This document shows positions 55,209 through 62,700 of a DNA stretch of 64,000 nucleotides, in pieces. Numbering within the stretch: position 1 is the stretch's first letter; the number at the start of each line of letters is the position of its first letter. The stretch comes from Methylorubrum rhodinum (GTDB lineage Bacteria; Pseudomonadota; Alphaproteobacteria; Rhizobiales; Beijerinckiaceae), in contig NZ_JACHOP010000004.1 in NCBI RefSeq assembly GCF_014199935.1, positions 1-64,000 on the forward strand. The letters run 5' to 3'. The notes beneath the pieces are model-generated. The model was not told the DNA's origin. It was given only the letters and a program-made list of their open reading frames with translations, and made no database searches. The translations under genes and the position numbers were made by a program.

Positions 55209-55363
55209 ATTGCAACCTCTTAGAAGAGTCTTCGTTGTCGGCCCTGAAGGTCGATGCTAAGGACCATGAGTATAGGCGCCGGCGATACGCTGAGGCCCGT
55301 ATTCAATTCATCGTGACGACGGCGGAACTCGATTCGTCGCCGCCCGGAAACGGCAGGGATGCG

Positions 55364-55882
55364 ATGCCGACGAGAACGAAGGAGGCGCCCCCCGGCGCGC
55401 TGCTGACGGTGCTGCTGAGCCGTCGCGCCGAGCTGGTGGACACGGCGCGCCGCGTGGTCCGCTGCGGGGCGCGGGCCGAGGACGTGGTGCAGGACGTCGC
55501 CCTGAAGGTCTGCCAGAACGGCGTGGCGGCCGATGTCGCCGACGCCGCCGGCTTCCTGCGCCGCATGGTGCGCAACGCCGCCATCGATGCGGTGCGCCAG
55601 TCCGGCCGCGAATGCCGCCGCAACGCCCCCCCGGAGGCGGGCGACGCGGTGCCCGCCCCCTGCGACTGCCCGCTGCGGCGCCTGGAGGCGCGCCAATCGC
55701 TCACCCTCGCGATCCGGGCCCTCGACGAGGCGCCCGCCCGCACCCGCGAGGCCTTCCTGGCCCACCGGGTCGACGGCGTGCCGCAGAAGGACATCGCAGC
55801 CCGCGCCGGGGTGTCGCCGACGCTCGTCAACTTCATGATCCGCGACGCCACTGCCCTGTGCCGGGCGGCGGCCGCGCCGTGA
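55364..55882 (+). CDS. ECF sigma factor, iron-starvation (FecI/PvdS) type
   Basis: 172 residues from ATG 55364. Region 2 is visible as ARAEDVVQDVALKVCQNG, and region 4 as LDEAPARTREAFLAHRVDGV followed by PQKDIAARAGVSPTLVNFMI, the helix-turn-helix. FecI/PvdS-type sigma factors are 160-190 residues and sit beside siderophore genes. No FecR-type anti-sigma gene follows, so control may be transcriptional (PvdS style). Two matching TAAAT-N16-CGT promoters occur between the exporter and NRPS genes. Confidence 0.85.
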   Translation: MPTRTKEAPPGALLTVLLSRRAELVDTARRVVRCGARAEDVVQDVALKVCQNGVAADVADAAGFLRRMVRNAAIDAVRQSGRECRRNAPPEAGDAVPAPCDCPLRRLEARQSLTLAIRALDEAPARTREAFLAHRVDGVPQKDIAARAGVSPTLVNFMIRDATALCRAAAAP

Positions 55883-55965
55883 TTCCGGGTCGCCTCGATC
55901 CCGATCGGTGATCGGGGCCGAGGCGTCCGGCGGATGAGCGCCGCCCCGCCGTCGCGGCACCGTCC

Positions 55966-57615
55966 TCACGCGCTCGCCTTCGCGGCCGGAACGATCCCGG
56001 CCTCCACCAGCCGGCCGTTCTCCAGCTTCACGCAGCGGTCGGCCACGTCGAAGTAGCGGTCGTCGTGGGAGATCGCGAGCACCGCCTTCCCGCGGGCCCG
56101 CAGTTCCGGCAGCAGCTTCCGGTAAAACACCTCGCGGAAGGCCGGGTCCTGGTCGGCGGCCCATTCGTCGAACAGGTAGAACGGCCGGTCCTCCAGATAG
56201 GCGACCACCAGGGCGAGGCGCTTGCGCTGGCCCTGCGACAGCGACCGGGTCGAGAGGACGCCTCCCGATACCGAGACCTTGTGGCCGAGTTCGAGCTTGG
56301 CGATCAGTTCGTTCGCCTGCGCGTCGAGGGCGGCCCCCGCGCCACTGAGGCCGTCCAGCGTCGGGAACAGGTGGAAGTCGGAGAACACGGCAGAAAAGAG
56401 CCGACGCAATCGGGCACGATCGAGTTCGGTCACGCCGACGCCGTCGAGCAGGATCGAGCCGCCGTCCGGCCGGTAGAGGCCGGTCAGCACCTTGGCCAGC
56501 GTCGTCTTCCCGCTGCCATTGCCGCCGATCAGGATCGTCACCTCGCCGGGCCGGAACGTCAGGTCGATCGGCCCGAGTTCGAACATCCCGTCCTCGGATT
56601 CGCGGTAGTAGCGGTGGCGAACCCCCTCCAGCCGCAACTCGCGGAACCCCGCCGCGGGGCTGCGCGCCAGCACCGGCTCGGGCTCGGCCACCGCCGCCAT
56701 CAGCCGGTCGATCCGCCCCATCGAGACCCGCGCCTGCTGGGCGTTCGGCAGGTTGTTGAGAAGGGCGTCGAGCGGCATCATCAGGTAGAGGAACACGACG
56801 ATCGAGCCGGTGACGGCGACCCCGCCGAAGGTCAGCACCCCGATCAGGGCGTGCACCAGAAAGAGGGCGGTCCCGGCCGCCGCCACGTAGACGCGCAGGC
56901 CCCGCAGGCGATGCGCCCGCACCTCCTCGATGCTGCGCTCCAGCGACAGCCGCAGAAAGGCCTCCCGGCGCTCTTGGTTGAGCTTCAACTCCTTGGCGCC
57001 GCTGAACAATCCGTCGAAGTGCGAGAACAGCTCGTCCTGGGCGGAGCCTGCCCGATCGAGCTCCTTCAGCGCCCGCGCATGGCCGAGATGGAACACCAGC
57101 GATCCCCCCAGGATCGTCGCGAGCGCCAGCCCGAAGGCGGTGAGCGAGGTCCAGGCGAGATAGGCGAGGCAGCCCGCCACGATCGTGGCGTTCATGACGA
57201 TGTTGGGGACGGCGACGAGGAAGTCGGCCACCCGCGCGGCGTCGTCGGTCATCACCGACTGCACCCGCGCGGCGCCCAGCCGCTCGACGCGGGCGAACTC
57301 CGCCGCCGCGACCCGCGCCGCCAGCGTCCGACGGATGTCGAGCAGCACGCCCTCGCCGAGCCGCGCGAACAGCAGCCCGCCGCCGACCCGCCCGCACAAT
57401 CCGAGCAGGGCCGCCGCCGCGAAGCCCAGGCCGAGCCAGTGCGGATCGTGGCGCCCGGCCAGCATCTCGTTCGCCGTCGCCACCATGCCGATCCCGGCCG
57501 CCGCCGCCGCGAGGCTCGCCCCCAGCGCCAGGGCGAGGTGCCGCCGCGGGCACTGCGCCAGGATGCGCAGGAGCGCGCGCCCCTGCGGGATGGCGGCCGA
57601 GGTCTCGGGTTGCAT
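55966..57615 (-). CDS. Cyclic-peptide/siderophore ABC exporter (PvdE/SyrD type)
   Basis: 549 residues, the normal PvdE length. Six membrane segments (about 20-300) precede an ATPase domain with Walker A IGGNGSGKTTLAKVLTG, signature LSQGQRKRLALVVAYL, Walker B PFYLFDEWAADQDP and the H-loop ISHDDRYF. SDFHLFPTLDGLSG is characteristic of the subfamily. PvdE moves pyoverdine precursor to the periplasm. ATG 57615 follows CCGGAGGGG. It is divergent from NRPS 1; an iron-starvation box lies 32 bp before the ATG. Confidence 0.92.
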   Translation of the reverse strand: MQPETSAAIPQGRALLRILAQCPRRHLALALGASLAAAAAGIGMVATANEMLAGRHDPHWLGLGFAAAALLGLCGRVGGGLLFARLGEGVLLDIRRTLAARVAAAEFARVERLGAARVQSVMTDDAARVADFLVAVPNIVMNATIVAGCLAYLAWTSLTAFGLALATILGGSLVFHLGHARALKELDRAGSAQDELFSHFDGLFSGAKELKLNQERREAFLRLSLERSIEEVRAHRLRGLRVYVAAAGTALFLVHALIGVLTFGGVAVTGSIVVFLYLMMPLDALLNNLPNAQQARVSMGRIDRLMAAVAEPEPVLARSPAAGFRELRLEGVRHRYYRESEDGMFELGPIDLTFRPGEVTILIGGNGSGKTTLAKVLTGLYRPDGGSILLDGVGVTELDRARLRRLFSAVFSDFHLFPTLDGLSGAGAALDAQANELIAKLELGHKVSVSGGVLSTRSLSQGQRKRLALVVAYLEDRPFYLFDEWAADQDPAFREVFYRKLLPELRARGKAVLAISHDDRYFDVADRCVKLENGRLVEAGIVPAAKASA

Positions 57616-57646
57616 CGCCCCTCCGGCGGCTGAGTCGTCTGTAAGG

Positions 57647-57670
57647 ACGCGTCGGGCCCGGAAGGATTTA
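57647..57670 (-). promoter_or_regulatory. Iron-starvation sigma box for the exporter gene
   Basis: On the minus strand TAAAT (57670-57666), exactly 16 bp, CGT (57649-57647). This is the known IS-box pattern of PvdS-type sigma factors. The flanks also match those of the box for NRPS 1 (CTAAAT...CGTCC). Confidence 0.65.
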
Positions 57671-57700
57671 GTCGTCTCGGCCCGGAAGAACGGCGCCTGC

Positions 57701-57745
57701 CGCCCGAAACGGCACCGACCGCGCGACATCGCTCCGTTTCGGGCG
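57701..57745. promoter_or_regulatory. 12-bp perfect inverted repeat in the divergent exporter/NRPS promoter region
   Basis: CGCCCGAAACGG (57701-57712) and CCGTTTCGGGCG (57734-57745), spacer 21 bp. It is centred between the two IS boxes and could bind a second regulator; it does not resemble a Fur box. Confidence 0.55.
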
Positions 57746-57752
57746 AAACCTC

Positions 57753-57776
57753 TAAATTTCGCGGGCCCCCGTCCGT
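57753..57776 (+). promoter_or_regulatory. Iron-starvation sigma box for NRPS genes
   Basis: TAAAT (57753-57757), exactly 16 bp, CGT (57774-57776), 50 bp before the NRPS 1 ATG. It has the same motif, spacing and flanks as the box of the divergent exporter. Confidence 0.65.
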
Positions 57777-57826
57777 CCTGCCGTCGAGAGGCCGGGTCAC
57801 CGGTCGTTCCGGGAACGGTCGCACGC

Positions 57827-59698
57827 ATGGGCATGGCAGTCAGGACGATCCGCGAGCGGACCGACGAGCCGGCGTCGCCGTTCGTTCCGGTCGGCGCGCG
57901 CATCGCCGCGCACGCCGCCGCCGAGGGCGACCGCATCGCTCTCATTCACGGCGAGCAACGCCTGACCTATGCGGCGCTGAACGCCCGCGCCAACGCGCTG
58001 GCCCACGCCCTCCTCCGCCGCGGCATCCGCACCGAGGACCGCGTCGCCCTGCGCGTGAACCGCTCGCCCGACGCCATCGTCGCCATCCTCGCCGTCCTCA
58101 AGGCCGGCGCGGCCTACGTCCCCGTCGATCCCGAAGCCCCGCAGGAGCGGCTCGACACCGTCATCCGGCAGGCGGACGCCCGCCTCCTCGTCACCGACGC
58201 CCCCGGCGACGGGCCCGTCGCCTGCCCCACCTTACGCCTCGACGACCCGGAAGCCTTCGCCGGACCCGACACCGAGCCCGACCTCGCGATCCACCCGGAT
58301 CAACTCGCCTACGTCATCTTCACCTCGGGCTCGACCGGACAGCCCAAGGGCGTCGCCGTCGCCCACGGGCCGCTCGCCATGCATGGAGAGACGGTGGGGG
58401 CCCGCTACGGCCTCACCGGCGACGACCGTATTCTCCACCTCATCGCGCTCTCCTTCGACGGCGCGACGGAGGCGTGGCTCGCCGCCCTGACCCATGGCGG
58501 ACGCCTCGTCATCGGCGAGCCCGGGACGTGGACCGCCGGCGACACGCTCGACGTCATCAGGCGCGAGGGCGTCACCGTCACCGGCATGTCGCCCGCCCTG
58601 CTGGCGAGCCTCGCCGAAGCGCATCGCGAGGCCGGCGGCGGGCCCCTGCCGATGCGCTCGTGGACGGCGGGCGGCGAGGCCTTCGGCATCGAGGCGTTCC
58701 AGGCGGTGCGAAACACCTTCGCGCCGGCCCGCATCATCAACGGCTACGGCCCGACCGAGACCGTCATCACCCCGCTGCTGCTCGCCATCGAGCCCGATAC
58801 CCCGGCATCCGCCTGGGACGGAGCCGACTGGCTGCCGATCGGCACCCCCGTCGGCGCCCGCACGGCCCATGTCCTCGACGAGGCGCTGAACGAGGTCGGC
58901 CCCGGCGTGCCGGGCGAGCTGTACATCGGCGGCCACGGTCTCGCCCGCGGCTATGTCGGCGCGCCGGCCGAGACCGCCGCGCGGTTCGTGCCGGACCCGT
59001 TCGGGGTGCCCGGCGGGCGGCTCTACCGCACCGGCGACCGGGTGGTGCGGCGTGCCGACGGCGGCTTGGCCTATCTCGGCCGCCTCGACGCGCAGGTGAA
59101 GGTGCGCGGCTTCCGCATCGAGCCCGGCGAGGTCGAGGCGCACCTGCTGGCCCACCCGCGCTGCCGCGAGGCGGCGGTGAGCGCGGTCAAGCGGGGCGAG
59201 GAGGCGCATCTCGTCGCCTACGTCGCCGGGCGGGGCGGGGAGGAGCCGGATTCGGATCTCGCCACCGCGCTGTCGGCGCATCTCGCCGAGCGCCTGCCCG
59301 CGCACATGCGCCCGTCGCTGATCGTGGCGCTGCCCGCGCTGCCGCGACTGGCGAGCGGCAAGCTCGACCGGCAGGCCTTGCCCGCGCCGGAATGGCGGGG
59401 GCGGGACGACGCGGCGCCGGAAGGTGCCACCGAAGAGGCGCTGGCGCGTCTGTGGTCCGCTCTGCTCGGCGTCGAGCGGGTCGGCCGGGCCGACGGCTTC
59501 TTCGAACTGGGCGGCCACTCGCTGCTCGCCGCCAAGCTCGTCCAGAAGATCCGCGAGGAAATGGGCGCGCATGTCGGCCTGCCGGCCTTCTACGCCGCGC
59601 CGACGCTCGCCGCGCTCGCCGCGCAGATCGACGGGGGCGACGAGGCGCGCGCCCTCGACGACGTCGATGCCCTGCTAGCCGAATGGGAAGAGGTCTGA
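57827..59698 (+). CDS. NRPS loading protein: adenylation + carrier (A-T)
   Basis: 623 residues. The A domain covers about 25-520: A3 FTSGSTGQPKG (165-175), FDGATE (210-215), GYGPTETV (306-313), YRTGD (400-404), A10 GKLDR (511-515). A T domain follows with GGHSLLAAKL, Ser565 as phosphopantetheine site. No condensation domain, so it starts the chain. By-eye alignment to GrsA gives pocket residues D, G, E, G, W, A, G, I, T, K. The D-G-E opening occurs in pockets for basic amino acids such as lysine; the assignment is weak. Two bp separate it from NRPS 2. Confidence 0.92.
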   Translation: MGMAVRTIRERTDEPASPFVPVGARIAAHAAAEGDRIALIHGEQRLTYAALNARANALAHALLRRGIRTEDRVALRVNRSPDAIVAILAVLKAGAAYVPVDPEAPQERLDTVIRQADARLLVTDAPGDGPVACPTLRLDDPEAFAGPDTEPDLAIHPDQLAYVIFTSGSTGQPKGVAVAHGPLAMHGETVGARYGLTGDDRILHLIALSFDGATEAWLAALTHGGRLVIGEPGTWTAGDTLDVIRREGVTVTGMSPALLASLAEAHREAGGGPLPMRSWTAGGEAFGIEAFQAVRNTFAPARIINGYGPTETVITPLLLAIEPDTPASAWDGADWLPIGTPVGARTAHVLDEALNEVGPGVPGELYIGGHGLARGYVGAPAETAARFVPDPFGVPGGRLYRTGDRVVRRADGGLAYLGRLDAQVKVRGFRIEPGEVEAHLLAHPRCREAAVSAVKRGEEAHLVAYVAGRGGEEPDSDLATALSAHLAERLPAHMRPSLIVALPALPRLASGKLDRQALPAPEWRGRDDAAPEGATEEALARLWSALLGVERVGRADGFFELGGHSLLAAKLVQKIREEMGAHVGLPAFYAAPTLAALAAQIDGGDEARALDDVDALLAEWEEV

Positions 59699-59700
59699 CC

Positions 59701-62700
59701 ATGACGGCCGCCGCCGACCGCAACCCGAGCTGGGACGGGCTCGCCCGCCGCTTCGCCGCCCTGCCGCCGGAGAAGCGCGCCGCCTTCCTCGACGCGCTCG
59801 ACGCCCGCGGAATCGCCTTCGAGCGCCTGCCGATCATGCCGTTCGCCGACGACGCGCCGGACCGGCTCGCGCTCGGCCAGCGTCGCCTGTGGTTCCTCTG
59901 GCAGCTCGAGCCGGAGAGCCACGCCTACAACCTCGGCAGCGCGCTCGGCCTCGACGGCCCGCTGGACGAGGCGGCGCTCCAAAGCAGCCTCGACTGGCTC
60001 GTGACCCGCCACGAATCCTTGCGCACCGCGTTCGCGCCGACCGAGGACGGCGAGGCGCAGCCCCTGATCCATCCGGCGGCGCCGGTCGCGCTCGCCCGCG
60101 CCGACGTCGCCGACCGGCCCGCGGACGAGCGCGAGGCCGCGGCCCGCGCGCGCGCCGAGGCCGGTGCCTGCGCGCCCTTCGACCTCACGGCGGCGCCCCC
60201 GGTCCGGTTCGGCCTCGTGCGGATCGCGCCCGAGCGGCACCTGCTGTGGCTCGCCATGCACCACATCGTCTCCGACGGCTGGTCGATGGACATTCTGGTC
60301 GGCGAGCTGTTCGCTGCCTACGGCGCCTTCCGCGAGGGTCGCGAGCCGGCCTTGCCCGCCCCGCCGGTGCGCTACGCCGACTGGGCCGCGTGGCAGCGGG
60401 TGCGGCTGGAGGGCGGCGAACTCGCCCGCCAGCTCGATTGGTGGAAGGCGGCGCTCGGCGCCTCACATCCGCCGATCGCCCTGCCGACCGACCGGCCGCG
60501 TCCCCCGGCCCAAAGCTTCCGCGGGGCGCGAAAGACCTTCACCCTCGATGCCGAGACCAGCCGGCAGGTTCGGGCGCTCGCCCGGGCGGAAGGGGCGAGC
60601 CTGTTCATGGTGCTGCTCGCGGGCCTGCACGCCCTGCTCGCGCGGCTGACGGGCGAGGATGACATCCGCGTCGGCGTCTCCAGCGCCAACCGGGTGCGGC
60701 CCGAGACCGAGCGGCTGCCGGGCTTCTTCGTGACCACCCAGGTGATCCGGGCGAAGGTCGAGCCCGCGACGCGGATGCGCGACCTGATCGCCGCCGTGAA
60801 GGCGACGACGCTCGCGGCGCAATCCCATTCCGACGTGCCGTTCGAAGCGCTGGTGGAAGCGCTGCAGCCGGAGCGGACGCTGAGCTACAATCCGCTGTTC
60901 CAGGTGAAGTTCACCCAGCAGCTCGACACCCCGCGCACGATCCGCGCCGCAGGCTTGAGCGCCACGCCGGTCGATCTCGTCGAGAACGCCACCCACTTCG
61001 ATCTCAGCCTCGACGTCACCGACCGCGCGGACGGCATCGAAGCGATGCTGACCACCGCGACCGACCTGTTCGACCCAGAGTTCGCCGAGCGCTTCGCCCG
61101 CGCCTATGCCGACCTGATGCGCCACGCCGCCGCCCGGCCCGAGCGCCCGCTCGGCGAGTGGGTGCCGGCGGAGGTTTCGGCTCTTGAAGGCGAGGCCGCC
61201 GACCAACCGTATCCGGACGTGCTCGCCGCCTTCGCGGCGCAGGTCGCCGCGCGGCCCGATGCGGTCGCCCTGCGGGCGGGCGACGCGACGCTGAGCTTCG
61301 CCGCCCTCGACGCCGCCGCGACGCGGCTCGCCCACGCCCTGATCGCCGACGGGCTGGCGCGGGAAGAGGTGGTGCCGGTGCTGGCCGGGCGCAGCCTCGA
61401 CCTCGTGATCGCGGCGCTCGGCGTGATGCGGGCCGGCGGCGTCTACGCGCCCCTCGACCCGACGCTGCCGCCCGAGCGCCTGCGCCGGCTCGCCGCCGAT
61501 GCGGGCGCCCGCCGCGCGTTGCACGATTCCGACAGCAAGGCCGCTGCGGCGAGCCTCGGCCCCGCGCCTCACGCCATCGCCGACCTCGCGGCCCGTCCGT
61601 TGCCGCCGGATGCGGCAGCGCTCGCCCCGCCGCTGCCGGACCAGGGCGCCTACCTGATCTACACCTCGGGCTCGACCGGCGCGCCGAAGGGCGTGCTCGT
61701 GCCCCACCGGGCGATCGCCGCCTACACGCAGGCCATGCTCGCACGGCTCGACCTGGCGGAGGACGCGAGCTTCGGCCTCGTCACGACCCCCGCGGCCGAT
61801 CTCGGCCACACCATGCTGTTCGGCGCCCTCGTCTCGGGCCGCACCCTCCACCTGATCGAGGCGGACGCCGCCTTCGATGCCGACCGCCTCGCCGACGCGG
61901 TGCAGGGGCACCGCATCGGCGTGCTCAAACTGGTGCCGAGCCATCTCGACGGCCTGCTCGCGACACCGCGGGCGCCGGACATCGTGCCGGACACGGCGCT
62001 GATCCTCGGCGGCGAGACGCTGCCGGCCTCGCTCGCCGCGCGGGTGCGCGGGCTGCGGCCCGGCTGCCGGATCATCAACCATTACGGGCCGACCGAGACC
62101 ACGGTCGGCGTCCTTGCCCACGAAGTCATGGATGCGGTCGAGGACGGCACCGTCCCGCTCGGGCTCCCCTTCGCCGGGGTCGAGGCGATGGTGCTCGATG
62201 CGAACCTCGCGCCGGTGCTGCCCGGCGCCATCGGCGAACTCTATATCGGCGGAGCGCAGGTCGCCCGTGGCTATCTCGGGCGTCCGGGCGCCACCGCCGA
62301 GCGCTTCGTGCCGCATCCGTCGCGGCCGGGCGAAAGGCTCTACCGCACCGGCGACCGGGTCCGGCTCGGCGGCGACGGCACCCTCCGCTTCCTCGGCCGC
62401 GGCGATGATCAGGTGAAGATCCGGGGCCACCGCGTCGAACTCGGCGAGGTCGCCGCGGCGTTGCGCGCGCTCCCCGGCATCGCGACCGCCCACGTCGTCC
62501 TCGACCGCACCGAGGCCGGGCGCCCGCGCCTCCTCGCCTACGTCACCGGCACGCCGGACGCTGCGTCCGGCGCGCGCGAGGCCCTGGCCCGCACCCTGCC
62601 GGAAGCGATGGTGCCGAGCCACGTGCTGCGGCTCGACCGCGTCCCGCTCACCCCCAACGGCAAGCTCGACCGCCGGGCGCTGCCCGCACCCGGGAGCCTG

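Noticed and set aside
60463..62622. 719-residue minus-strand frame opposite NRPS 2
   Set aside because: Antisense shadow of the condensation and adenylation domains; it has no conserved motif, whereas the plus strand shows all NRPS core motifs.
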